Source: Ruminococcus sp. AF31-8BH (GTDB lineage: Bacteria > Bacillota > Clostridia > Lachnospirales > Lachnospiraceae). From it: a DNA stretch of 62,740 bases. The DNA lies in NCBI RefSeq assembly GCF_003460605.1, contig NZ_QTVN01000020.1:13204-75943 (forward strand), given 5' to 3'. Each line of letters begins with the position of its first letter. The stretch's first letter is position 1. The position numbers and the translations under genes were made by a program. The notes under the pieces are model-generated. The model did no database searches. It had not been told where the DNA came from and was given only the letters and a program-made list of their open reading frames with translations. Positions 9,062-17,653 of the stretch are shown here, piece after piece.

Positions 9062-11956
9062 ATGGCAGAGACCTTTGGAAAGAATCCGGAAAAGAACTTG
9101 AGCATAGGCATTCTGGCACATGTAGATGCAGGAAAGACTACATTGTCAGAAGCACTTTTATATTTAAGCGGCAAAATCCGCAAGCTGGGAAGAGTAGACC
9201 ATAAAGACGCATACCTGGACACTTCTCCTTTGGAGCGGGAACGTGGAATTACAATTTTTTCCAAGCAGGCCATCCTTGATCTTGGAGACACCAGAGTCAC
9301 GCTTCTGGACACTCCGGGCCATGTGGATTTTTCCGCGGAGATGGAGCGGACCCTGCAGGTATTAGATTACGCCATTTTGGTGATCAACGGAGCAGACGGC
9401 GTGCAGGGACATACTGTAACGTTGTGGAGACTTCTGGAAAGATACCAGATTCCAACTTTTATTTTTATCAACAAAATGGATCAGGACGGAGCCGACCAGG
9501 AGGCTCTTCTGGCAGAACTGAGGAAACGCCTGAGCGAAAACTGTCTGGACTTTGGTCCCATGGATATCAAAACAGAGATTCAAAAAGAAACAGATCCGGG
9601 CAGCCGCGCGGAGCAGAACACCAACGAAATTTTCCACACAGAAGCAGAGCACGGGGAAGAATTCTGGGAAAGCCTGGCTATGTGCGATGAGCATCTTCTG
9701 GAAAAATATCTGGAAGAGGGCGAGGTGGGCCCGGAAGAAGTCACTAGGCTGATCATTGAGCGCAAGGTTTTCCCCTGCTATTTTGGTTCTGCGCTGAAAA
9801 TGGGCGGCGTGAAATATCTCATCGGCGGACTTGAGCACTATACAGCCAATCCCCTTTACCCGGAGGCCTTCGGTGCCAAGGTGTACAAGATTGCAAGGGA
9901 CGAGCAGGGAAACCGCCTTTCCTATATGAAAATCACTGGCGGAACCCTGAAGGTGAAAGACCTTCTTACCACAAGCAAGGGAAATGTGGCAGCAGGGGAA
10001 GAAATCTGGGAGGAAAAAGCCGACCAGATCCGCATTTATTCCGGAGCGAAATTTGAACTGGCGAAAGAAGCAAAAGCGGGAACTGTTTGTGCCGTCACAG
10101 GTCTTACCCACACATTTCCGGGCCAGGGACTTGGAATCACGGAAAATTCCAACATGCCTGTTCTGGAGCCTGTACTGAACTACCGGATCCTGCTCCCGGA
10201 AGGCTGCGATGTGCACCAGATGCTGAAGAAATTAAAGGAACTGGAAGAGGAGGATCCCCAGCTTCATATTGTATGGGATGAGCAGTTAGGAGAAATCCAT
10301 GCCATGCTCATGGGAGATGTGCAGATCGAGATTCTGAAACGGCTGATCTGGGAAAGGTTCCATGTAGCAGTAGACTTCGGCACCGGAAACATTGTATATA
10401 AGGAAACAATTGCTGCGCCTGTGGAGGGCGTGGGACATTTTGAGCCTTTGCGCCACTATGCGGAGGTACATTTGCTTCTGGAGCCAGGTGAGCCGGGAAG
10501 CGGCCTGCAGTTTTTCACGGCGTGCAGCGAGGATGTTCTGGACCGCAACTGGCAGCGGCTGATTCTCACCCATCTGGAGGAAAAGGAACACAGAGGCGTG
10601 CTTACCGGAGCGCCTATCACGGATATGCAGATTACACTGCTCACCGGGCGCGCCCATCAGAAGCATACAGAGGGCGGTGATTTCCGACAGGCAACCTACC
10701 GCGCTATCCGCCAGGGCTTGAAAAAAGCCACAAGCGTTTTGTTAGAGCCATACTATGAATTTCGCCTGGAAATTCCGGTGGACACAGTAGGTCGTGCCAT
10801 GACGGATATCCAGAAAATGCAGGGAACCCTTCTGCCCCCGGAAACGGAGGACATGACTGCAATTTTGAAGGGAAAAGCACCGGTTTCTGCTATGCGTGAT
10901 TACCAGAAGGAAGTGGTTTCCTATACAAGAGGCCTGGGAAGGCTGTTCTGCAGCCTGAAAGGCTATGAGCCCTGTAAAAATCAGGAAGAGATTGTGGAAC
11001 AGATTGGCTATGATTCTGAGCGTGACCTGGACAATCCCACTGGTTCTGTATTTTGTGCCCATGGCGCCGGATTTGTGGTGCCATGGTATCAGGTGGAAGA
11101 GTATATGCATCTGGACACAGGGATTTCCGAGGAGTTTGATGATCTAAGCGCAGAGGAAGACTGGCAGAGCACAGAAAGCGGAGAAGAAAATGCAGCATAC
11201 GGCGGTGCCGGCAGCCAATCGGGAAATCAGGCCCGCGGTGCCAGCCAGACTTCAGGAAAATCCGGCTACCAGCCACCAAAGTCCGCTTATCGCGGCAGCT
11301 ATGAAGACGATAAGGAACTTCAGGCAATTTTCGAGCGAACCTTCGGTCCTGTAAAAAGAGACAGAATGTCTTCCTATAAAAAAGTAGTAACTGCGCCATC
11401 CTCTCCATCCACCAGCTCCTACCGGAAAAAGGACAAAGAAGAATACCTTCTGGTGGACGGCTACAACATTATTTTTGCATGGCCGGAACTGAAGGAACTG
11501 GCAGATGCGGATGTCCGTGCGGCGCAGACCAAGCTGATGGACATTCTCAGCAATTATCAGGGATACAAAAAATGCACGCTGATTCTTGTTTTTGACGCAT
11601 ACAAAGTGGAAGGCCACCAGGAAGAGGTTCTGACCTATCACAACATTCATGTGGTTTATACCAAAGAAGCAGAGACCGCAGATCAGTATATTGAGAAAAC
11701 GGTCCACAAGATCGGCAGACAGCATCAGGTGACAGTAGCTACCTCTGATGGCCTGGAACAGATTATAATTATGGGACAGGGGGCAAACCGAATTTCTGCA
11801 AGAGGCCTGAAAGAGGAAATTGAGGAAACAAGGAAGCAGCTTCGCCAGGAGTGGCATCAGCGCCGCCAGTCAAGCCATACGTACCTGTTTGATCATGCAG
11901 ATGAAGAAACAGCAAAGCTGATGGAGGAAGTCCGTCTTGGAAAGAAAAAACTGTAA
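9062..11956 (+). CDS. Tet(M)-like ribosome GTPase fused to Rae1/YacP-like NYN RNase domain
   Basis: This 964-residue protein starts with a complete translational GTPase of the ribosomal-protection class: G1 AHVDAGKTT (19-27), switch RERGIT (about 59-64), G3 DTPGH (about 83-87), G4 NKMD (about 136-139), then EF-G-like domains to about residue 660. A Ser/Gly-rich linker (about 680-780) leads to a C-terminal NYN domain (about 793-960) with LLVDGYNIIF (D799), LVFDAYK, AETADQYIEK and VATSDGLEQ, the acidic set of YacP/Rae1. Rae1 in Bacillus is known to cut mRNA in the ribosomal A site. Inference: one protein that enters the A site and cleaves mRNA on particular ribosomes. Real tet(M) products are about 640 residues without this tail, so tetracycline resistance should not be assumed. 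Confidence 0.85.
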   Translation: MAETFGKNPEKNLSIGILAHVDAGKTTLSEALLYLSGKIRKLGRVDHKDAYLDTSPLERERGITIFSKQAILDLGDTRVTLLDTPGHVDFSAEMERTLQVLDYAILVINGADGVQGHTVTLWRLLERYQIPTFIFINKMDQDGADQEALLAELRKRLSENCLDFGPMDIKTEIQKETDPGSRAEQNTNEIFHTEAEHGEEFWESLAMCDEHLLEKYLEEGEVGPEEVTRLIIERKVFPCYFGSALKMGGVKYLIGGLEHYTANPLYPEAFGAKVYKIARDEQGNRLSYMKITGGTLKVKDLLTTSKGNVAAGEEIWEEKADQIRIYSGAKFELAKEAKAGTVCAVTGLTHTFPGQGLGITENSNMPVLEPVLNYRILLPEGCDVHQMLKKLKELEEEDPQLHIVWDEQLGEIHAMLMGDVQIEILKRLIWERFHVAVDFGTGNIVYKETIAAPVEGVGHFEPLRHYAEVHLLLEPGEPGSGLQFFTACSEDVLDRNWQRLILTHLEEKEHRGVLTGAPITDMQITLLTGRAHQKHTEGGDFRQATYRAIRQGLKKATSVLLEPYYEFRLEIPVDTVGRAMTDIQKMQGTLLPPETEDMTAILKGKAPVSAMRDYQKEVVSYTRGLGRLFCSLKGYEPCKNQEEIVEQIGYDSERDLDNPTGSVFCAHGAGFVVPWYQVEEYMHLDTGISEEFDDLSAEEDWQSTESGEENAAYGGAGSQSGNQARGASQTSGKSGYQPPKSAYRGSYEDDKELQAIFERTFGPVKRDRMSSYKKVVTAPSSPSTSSYRKKDKEEYLLVDGYNIIFAWPELKELADADVRAAQTKLMDILSNYQGYKKCTLILVFDAYKVEGHQEEVLTYHNIHVVYTKEAETADQYIEKTVHKIGRQHQVTVATSDGLEQIIIMGQGANRISARGLKEEIEETRKQLRQEWHQRRQSSHTYLFDHADEETAKLMEEVRLGKKKL

Positions 11957-12006
11957 GCGGTTTACTGACAATTTGAAAATGATGAGATAAAGGAGATGTA
12001 TCAAAA

Positions 12007-12507
12007 ATGAGAGAGAAGCTTACCCGCAAGGATGTTGAGAAAATTGAGCAGGAAATTGAGCATCGCAAGCTGGTAATCCGTAAGGAAGCCATTGAAGCGG
12101 TAAAGGAAGCACGTGCCCAGGGCGACTTAAGCGAGAATTTCGAGTACTATGCTGCCAAGCGCCATAAGAACCAGAACGAGAGCCGTATCCGCTATCTGGA
12201 GAACATGTTAAAAACAGCCACCATCGTATCGGACAAATCCAGCAGTGATGAAGTAGGAATGGATGATATTGTGGAGGTTTATTTCGAGGAGGATGACGAG
12301 ATTGATAAATACAAGCTGGTTACATCCATCAGGGGAAACTCCATGGAGAACCGGATCAGCATTGATTCCCCCATCGGCATGGCATTAAAAGGCCACAAGG
12401 TAGGCGACCGCGTGGAAGTAAAAGTAAATGATAATTACAGCTACTTCCTGGAAATCCGCTCCATTGACAAAACCCACTCTGAGGAGGAAGAGATAAGAGG
12501 ATTTTAA
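12007..12507 (+). CDS. GreA/GreB-type transcription elongation factor
   Basis: A 166-residue Gre factor. The N-terminal coiled coil (residues 1-75) carries the signature EARAQGDLSENFEYYAAK, whose acidic tip enters the RNA polymerase secondary channel and stimulates cleavage of backtracked RNA. The C-terminal FKBP-like domain (about 85-160) includes ISIDSPIGMALKGHKVGD. Length fits the family (about 158-165). The domain is slightly diverged from housekeeping GreA (for example ISIDSPIGMAL instead of the usual VGxxEAD), so it may be a second paralogue. It lies 50 bases after the Tet/NYN fusion gene with an AAAGGAG ribosome site, possibly in the same transcript. Confidence 0.85.
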   Translation: MREKLTRKDVEKIEQEIEHRKLVIRKEAIEAVKEARAQGDLSENFEYYAAKRHKNQNESRIRYLENMLKTATIVSDKSSSDEVGMDDIVEVYFEEDDEIDKYKLVTSIRGNSMENRISIDSPIGMALKGHKVGDRVEVKVNDNYSYFLEIRSIDKTHSEEEEIRGF

Positions 12508-12564
12508 AAGACCTTTACCGGATAAAATGCTGCATTCAGTTGTTTTCCAGGCTCACCAGCCGCA

Positions 12565-12680
12565 TTTACAGTAATTTTACATTGGAGCCAATGTGATTTA
12601 ACAAAGATTTGGTAGTAAAAACCAGGGAAATGTAAAGTATTTTACATAGATTTAACATTCCTCTCCCCCGAAATTTTACA
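12565..12680 (+). promoter_or_regulatory. Cluster of Pho-box repeats
   Basis: Copies of TT(T/A)ACA occur at 12565, 12576, 12598, 12641, 12652 and 12675. Adjacent copies are 11 bases apart (five-base spacers), and others are 22-23 apart, keeping them on the same DNA face. This matches the known PhoP box of Gram-positive bacteria (TTAACA-N5-TTAACA). A -10-like TATATT (12690-12695) follows and there is no good -35, as expected for activator-dependent promoters. The downstream genes are a phosphate transporter and a PhoB/PhoR-like pair, which supports phosphate control and autoregulation. Confidence 0.75.
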
Positions 12681-12754
12681 TAGACCACCTATATTAATCT
12701 CATAACCAAGAAACAAACAAACTCTAACAAATGGATAAAAGGAGAGGAAAAAGA

Positions 12755-14524
12755 ATGGATTTTTTTAGCATCCTGACTTTGCTGGGAGGCCTGGCAATGT
12801 TCTTGTACGGAATGCAGGTTATGGGAGACGGACTGGAAAAGCTTTCAGGAGGAAAGCTTGAGAAGATTCTTGAGAATCTTTCTTCAAACAGATTAAAGGC
12901 AGTTCTGGTTGGCGCTGCCGTGACAGCAGTTATTCAATCGTCATCAGCAACGACAGTTATGGTTGTAGGCTTTGTAAACTCAGGAATCATGCACTTATCC
13001 CAGGCCGTTGGCTTCATTATGGGAGCAAATATCGGTACTACGATTACTGCATGGATTCTTAGTCTTGCCGGAATTGAAAGCTCGAATTTCTTTGTGAAAT
13101 TATTAAATCCAAGCTCATTTTCACCTATTCTGGCACTGATTGGTGTGATTTTCATTGTTTTTCTTCACGATGAAAAAAAGAAGGATATAGGAAACATTAT
13201 GGTAGGATTTGCAGTGCTTATGTTCGGAATGAACACTATGAGCAGCGCTGTAAAGCCACTTGCCCAGGTTCCGGAATTTACTAATATTCTGCTGAAATTT
13301 TCCAACCCGGTTCTGGGAGTGTTGGCAGGTGCGCTTTTGACTGCGGTTATTCAGTCATCCTCCGCTTCCGTAGGAATTCTTCAGGCACTTTGTGTAACCG
13401 GTGCCGTTCAGTACGGCACAGCACTGCCGATTATCATGGGACAGAACATTGGAACCTGTATTACAGCTATGCTTTCTTCTGTTGGTGCAACCAAAAACGC
13501 AAAGCGTGCAGCTGTGGTCCATCTGTACTTTAACATTGTGGGAACCATTGCATTTATGGGTGTTTTCTATCTTCTTAATACATTTTTACATTTTTCATTT
13601 ATAAATGATGTGGCAGGACCGGCAGGGATTGCTGTCATTCATAGCGCATTTAACGTAATTGCAACTGTTGTACTTCTTCCGTTTGGTGATGTTCTTGTAA
13701 AAATGGCATGTGCGACTATTCGTGACACCAAGGAAGAAAAAGCCATCTCAGAAGAAGATCAGGAGTTTATGATCCTGGAATCCCGTTTTTTGAGCAATCC
13801 TGGAATTGCCATTGAACAGAGCAAAACAGCAGCAAAAAAAATGGCAGAGCAGTCTCAAAATGCGCTGAAGCTTTCCTTTGGACTTCTGGATAGCTTTCAG
13901 GAGGAAAATGCGTTCCGAGTGGAAAAAATCGAGGCAAAGGTTGACCGCTATGAGGATGAGCTTGGAACCTATCTGATTAAATTGAATCAGAAGGAGCTTT
14001 CAGTAGAGGATAGTCACAGCCTTTCTATTATGCTTCATTGCATCGGTGACTTTGAACGTATTTCTGATCATGCTTTAAGTATTATGAAATCAGCCAAAGA
14101 GATGTGGGAAAAAAATGCAGTTTTTTCTCCACAGGCAGTGAAGGAGCTTCATGTTATGGAAAAAGCGGTGGTTGATATTGTGGATAAGGCGTATGCTGTA
14201 TTTGCCAACCAGGACATTCAGCTGGCAGAGGAAATCGAACCTTTAGAGGAAGTGATCGACGAGCTTAGTCGTGAATTAAAAAGACGCCATGTAAACCGCC
14301 TTAGAGCAGGAGAATGCACTATTGAGATGGGATTTATTTTGTCCGATGTAACTACAAGTCTTGAGCGAATTGCAGATCATTGCTCTAATATTGGCGTCTG
14401 TGTAACACAGGTAAGGGAAGACCTATATGACACACACAGCCATCTGGACTCTGTGAAAAATGCTCCGGGAGAGCTTTTTCACCACGAGCTTGAGGTGGCA
14501 AGAGTAAACTATATGCTTCCATAA
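12755..14524 (+). CDS. Na+/phosphate cotransporter with PhoU-like C-terminal domain
   Basis: An approximately 589-residue membrane protein that imports phosphate with sodium. Two inverted Na/Pi-cotransporter repeats carry the signature QSSS motifs, TAVIQSSSATTVMVVGF and TAVIQSSSASVGILQAL, within eight or more membrane segments over residues 1-310. Residues about 350-560 form a PhoU-like helical domain (two bundles, with EDELGTYLIKL and ERIADHCSNIGVC), as in bacterial NptA/YjbB-type proteins. I start it at ATG 12755, eight bases after GGAGAGG; the upstream ATG at 12731 precedes that site. It is led by the Pho-box cluster and followed after 39 bases by the PhoB-like regulator. Confidence 0.92.
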   Translation: MDFFSILTLLGGLAMFLYGMQVMGDGLEKLSGGKLEKILENLSSNRLKAVLVGAAVTAVIQSSSATTVMVVGFVNSGIMHLSQAVGFIMGANIGTTITAWILSLAGIESSNFFVKLLNPSSFSPILALIGVIFIVFLHDEKKKDIGNIMVGFAVLMFGMNTMSSAVKPLAQVPEFTNILLKFSNPVLGVLAGALLTAVIQSSSASVGILQALCVTGAVQYGTALPIIMGQNIGTCITAMLSSVGATKNAKRAAVVHLYFNIVGTIAFMGVFYLLNTFLHFSFINDVAGPAGIAVIHSAFNVIATVVLLPFGDVLVKMACATIRDTKEEKAISEEDQEFMILESRFLSNPGIAIEQSKTAAKKMAEQSQNALKLSFGLLDSFQEENAFRVEKIEAKVDRYEDELGTYLIKLNQKELSVEDSHSLSIMLHCIGDFERISDHALSIMKSAKEMWEKNAVFSPQAVKELHVMEKAVVDIVDKAYAVFANQDIQLAEEIEPLEEVIDELSRELKRRHVNRLRAGECTIEMGFILSDVTTSLERIADHCSNIGVCVTQVREDLYDTHSHLDSVKNAPGELFHHELEVARVNYMLP

Positions 14525-14563
14525 ATGTGCGCAGATAATGCGTATGGGAGGAGAGAACTGAAA

Positions 14564-15250
14564 ATGATTTTTTGTGTAGAGGACGACAACAATATTCGTG
14601 ATCTTCTGGTATACACCCTGGAGACCACAGGCTTTCATGCAAAAGGCCTGGCAGATCCTTTGGAGCTGTGGCAAGCTCTTGCACAAGAGGAGCCGGAACT
14701 GATCCTACTGGATATCATGCTCCCGGGAGAGGATGGCTATTCGATTTTGGATAAGCTGAAGAAATCCTCCGGGACCAGAGATATTCCGGTAATTATGGTA
14801 ACCGCCAAAGAGGCCGAATTTGATAAGGTGCGTGCCCTGGAAGCAGGCGCAGATGATTATATTACCAAGCCCTTTGGAATGATGGAATTTATTGCCAGGG
14901 TGAAGGCTGTGCTTCGGCGCAGCAGCCGTCACGGAGATGATAGGGAGCTGCGCTGCGACAAACTGAGTATTTTCCCAGGACGTCATCAGGTTTACAGCGA
15001 CGATCAGCCTGTAGAACTAACCAGAAAAGAATTTGAGCTCCTTCTCTACCTTATGGAAAACAGAGGAATTGTTATGACCCGTGATCAGATTCTGTGTCAC
15101 ATATGGGGATATGATTTTGATGGAGAAACGAGAACTGTGGATGTACATGTTCGAACCCTTCGCCAGAAGCTGGGAGATACCGGCAGACTGATTGAAACTG
15201 TTCGTGGTGTGGGCTATCGCATGGCGGATAAGGGAGGAAATCAGGGATGA
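14564..15250 (+). CDS. PhoB-like OmpR-family response regulator
   Basis: A 228-residue two-domain regulator. The receiver (1-118) has the acidic pocket CVEDD, the phospho-acceptor in LILLDIMLPGEDGY, the switch VMVTA and the Lys in ITKPFGMMEF. The C-terminal winged helix (about 130-228) ends with the recognition segment GETRTVDVHVRTLRQKLGD and RGVGYRM. I start at ATG 14564, preceded by GGGAGGAGAG; upstream codons lack a ribosome site. It overlaps the kinase gene by four bases (ATGA), so the two are translationally coupled. Position between a phosphate transporter and a PhoR-like kinase, under Pho boxes, supports a PhoB/PhoP role. Confidence 0.9.
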   Translation: MIFCVEDDNNIRDLLVYTLETTGFHAKGLADPLELWQALAQEEPELILLDIMLPGEDGYSILDKLKKSSGTRDIPVIMVTAKEAEFDKVRALEAGADDYITKPFGMMEFIARVKAVLRRSSRHGDDRELRCDKLSIFPGRHQVYSDDQPVELTRKEFELLLYLMENRGIVMTRDQILCHIWGYDFDGETRTVDVHVRTLRQKLGDTGRLIETVRGVGYRMADKGGNQG

Positions 15251-16581
15251 AGCAGAAAATTCTGAATCATACCAGCATAATGATTATTCTTACAGTGCTT
15301 TTAACTTTTGTGGCTGCAAGCTTTGTGATGTATGGAAAATTTGATTCAGTTATGAAAACAGGAGTCAGAAATGAAGCCGAATATGTAAAGGTAGGGCTGG
15401 AGGAAGCAGGAACAATCTATCTGAATGAAAAAGTGGGACAAGCTACAGATACTCGTATTACGCTTACGGATAAAGACGGAAATGTTCTTTACGATAGTGA
15501 GGCTGATGCTTCTTTGCTTCCTAATCACAGCGATCGTCCTGAATTTATTCAGGCAATGGAGAGCGGGCAGGGTGAGATCGTCCGTTATTCAGAAACCCTT
15601 GCCCGGCAGACCTTTTATTATGCAGTGAAGCTGTCTGATGGCAGAATCCTGCGTCTGGCAAAAACAACAGACAGTGTTTTTCATACTTTGATGACAAGCT
15701 TTACTTTGCTTGGGCTTCTTATGATTCTGATCATCCTGGTAGAATATGTGCTTGCACAGCAGCAGACAAAGAGCCTGATCGAGCCTATTAATAATCTAGA
15801 TCTGGAGAGGCCTCTTGACAATGTGTGTTATGAGGAGCTTCGGCCTCTTCTTGTGAGGGTTGACCAGCAAAATAAGCAGATTGCAAGCCAGCTGGAAGAA
15901 CTGAAAAAAACAGAAGCTGTGCGCAGGGAATTTTCCGCCAATGTTTCTCATGAACTGAAAACTCCGCTTATGTCTATTTCCGGCTATGCAGAGCTGATGA
16001 TGAACGGAATGGTCAGACCAGAGAACATTGCTGATTTTTCAGGAAGAATCTATAAGGAGGCCAATCGTCTGGGAAATCTGGTGGCAGATATTATTCAGCT
16101 TTCCCGTCTGGATGAACAGCAGGACAGCACAGTTTCCATGGAGAGTGTGGAACTGGATGAGCTTGCCCAGGATGTGGTAAATAATCTTCGCAGTCACGCA
16201 GAGAAAAAAGAAATCCTTCTGGATTATCACGGAGAGCCGGCAACTATTCAGGGAGTACGCCATGTGCTTTACGAAATGCTTTACAATATTGCAGATAATG
16301 CAGTGCGCTATACCAATCCAGGTGGACACATCCATATTTATGTAGGAAAAAGAGGCGGAAAGCCATTTTACAGGGTAGAGGATGACGGAATAGGAATTCC
16401 AAAATCAGAACAAAAACGAATATTTGAACGGTTTTACCGGGTGGATAAAAGCCATTCACGGCAAACCGGAGGAACAGGACTTGGACTGTCCATTGTCAAG
16501 CATGGAGCTAATTTACACCATGCGAAGATTACAGTGGATAGTGATCTTGGAAAAGGTACAAAAATGGAGCTGCTATTTTAG
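15247..16581 (+). CDS. PhoR-like membrane sensor histidine kinase
   Basis: A 444-residue sensor kinase: membrane segment about 9-30, an extracytoplasmic segment of about 115 residues, a second membrane segment about 148-170, a cytoplasmic linker, the dimerisation/H-box with H235 in SANVSHELKTPLMSISGYAE, and a HATPase_c domain with NIADNAVRYTNPGG (N box), VEDDGIGIPKSEQ and GGTGLGLSIVKHGA. It lacks an obvious PAS domain. It overlaps the PhoB-like gene by four bases. The last codons are part of the terminator stem. It most likely phosphorylates the adjacent PhoB-like regulator under phosphate limitation (inferred from context). Confidence 0.9.
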   Translation: MKQKILNHTSIMIILTVLLTFVAASFVMYGKFDSVMKTGVRNEAEYVKVGLEEAGTIYLNEKVGQATDTRITLTDKDGNVLYDSEADASLLPNHSDRPEFIQAMESGQGEIVRYSETLARQTFYYAVKLSDGRILRLAKTTDSVFHTLMTSFTLLGLLMILIILVEYVLAQQQTKSLIEPINNLDLERPLDNVCYEELRPLLVRVDQQNKQIASQLEELKKTEAVRREFSANVSHELKTPLMSISGYAELMMNGMVRPENIADFSGRIYKEANRLGNLVADIIQLSRLDEQQDSTVSMESVELDELAQDVVNNLRSHAEKKEILLDYHGEPATIQGVRHVLYEMLYNIADNAVRYTNPGGHIHIYVGKRGGKPFYRVEDDGIGIPKSEQKRIFERFYRVDKSHSRQTGGTGLGLSIVKHGANLHHAKITVDSDLGKGTKMELLF

Positions 16582-16594
16582 GCAGCTCCATTTT
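16561..16594. terminator. Bidirectional terminator overlapping the kinase stop codon
   Basis: A perfect 13-bp stem, AAAATGGAGCTGC and GCAGCTCCATTTT, has an eight-base loop (TATTTTAG) that contains the TAG stop of the PhoR-like gene. A/T runs on both sides allow it to work for the convergent nagB gene too. The kinase's last residues (KMELLF) are thus encoded by terminator sequence. Confidence 0.85.
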
Positions 16595-16609
16595 GTATGA
16601 AATTGAGAT

Positions 16610-17335
16610 TTACAGTTCGCTCATTGCGTCCTCATCTGCCACAATAATGGCATTTGGATGGAACTGAAGAATAGAAGCCGGACACTGTGGAGTAACCGGA
16701 CCCTTGAGGGCTGCTGCAAGAGCCTTTGCCTTGTTTTTGCCGTTGGCAACCAGAAGGATGCTCTTAGCACGCATAATATTGCCAATTCCCATAGTATAGG
16801 CTTTACGCGGAACATCCTCTTCACTTGCAAAGAATCTCTTATTTGCCTGAATGGTTGCATCTGTAAGATCTACACAGTGTGTGCCTGCCTCGAAGTGATC
16901 AGCCGGCTCATTAAAACCGATATGACCGTTGGGTCCGATTCCAAGAAGCTGTAAATCAACTGTGCCAATATTCTCAAGCAGAGTATTGTATGCGCTGCAG
17001 CATGCATCTGCATCTGGATTGGTTCCATCAGGAACATATGTATTCTTAACATCAATATTCACCCTGCTGAACAGATTCTTGTTCATGAAATAGCGGTAGC
17101 TTTGGTCGTTGGAGCCGTCCAGTCCCACATATTCATCCAGGTTCACGGATTTTACATGGGAGAAATCAAGAATTCCCTCTTCGTACATAGCAGCCAGCTG
17201 GTCATAGGTTCCTACCGGGGAAGAGCCTGTGGCAAGACCCAGGATGCAGTCCGGTTTGGATAAGATCGTACCTGCAATAATGGTAGCTGCAGTACGGCTG
17301 AGCTCTTCATAATTTTTTACTTTAATAACCTTCAT
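16610..17335 (-). CDS. nagB: Glucosamine-6-phosphate deaminase
   Basis: A 241-residue NagB, which converts glucosamine-6-phosphate to fructose-6-phosphate and ammonia in the cytoplasm. The family motifs are clear: LGLATGSSPVGTYDQL (phosphate loop), VKSVNLDEYVGLDGSNDQSY with the catalytic Asp, and LLGIGPNGHIGFNEPADHFE with the catalytic Glu/His region, then TMGIGNIMRAKSILLVANG. Length agrees with the short Firmicutes form (about 240 residues). It is monocistronic and convergent with phoR. Functionally it links to the neighbouring host-glycan locus, since GlcNAc from lacto-N-biose or mucin would be drained through NagA and NagB; nagA is not in the window. Confidence 0.96.
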   Translation of the reverse strand: MKVIKVKNYEELSRTAATIIAGTILSKPDCILGLATGSSPVGTYDQLAAMYEEGILDFSHVKSVNLDEYVGLDGSNDQSYRYFMNKNLFSRVNIDVKNTYVPDGTNPDADACCSAYNTLLENIGTVDLQLLGIGPNGHIGFNEPADHFEAGTHCVDLTDATIQANKRFFASEEDVPRKAYTMGIGNIMRAKSILLVANGKNKAKALAAALKGPVTPQCPASILQFHPNAIIVADEDAMSEL

Positions 17336-17555
17336 ATCTGATCTCCTTCTCTATCTATATGGCATGCTTATCCGCTTTGATGGGGAAAAGCCGATAGCGC
17401 ATATCATCAACAGGGTGCAAAAAAATAACGGCATATGGGATGCTGCCATCTGAAAACCCCTGCCCCTGTATTTCTGATACTATCAGTATAACGTATATTT
17501 GTAAGAAATGCTATAAATATTTCTGCTCTTTTTTGCCTTTTTTGGTGAAAAGTGA

Positions 17556-17584
17556 TTGCATGTTGGAAAATCATTTTCTATAAT
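17556..17584 (+). promoter_or_regulatory. Sigma-A promoter of the sensor-kinase operon
   Basis: TTGCAT (17556-17561), a 17-base spacer, and TATAAT (17579-17584) form a near-consensus promoter. Transcription would begin near 17591, which excludes an upstream in-frame start at 17552 and supports ATG 17654. The rest of the 318-base gap back to nagB (17336-17555) holds only AT-rich promoter-like DNA for nagB; I see no gene or RNA in it. Confidence 0.8.
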
Positions 17585-17653
17585 GAAAATAACAGCATAA
17601 AATCTGATTCCATATCAGAGATGATGCGCAATTTATGCACAGGAATTATAAAA

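Noticed and set aside
9062..11956. Tetracycline resistance gene of the tet(M)/tet(W) type
   Set aside because: The GTPase part is related, but the protein is about 320 residues longer, ends in an NYN RNase domain and sits in backbone DNA; resistance cannot be inferred.
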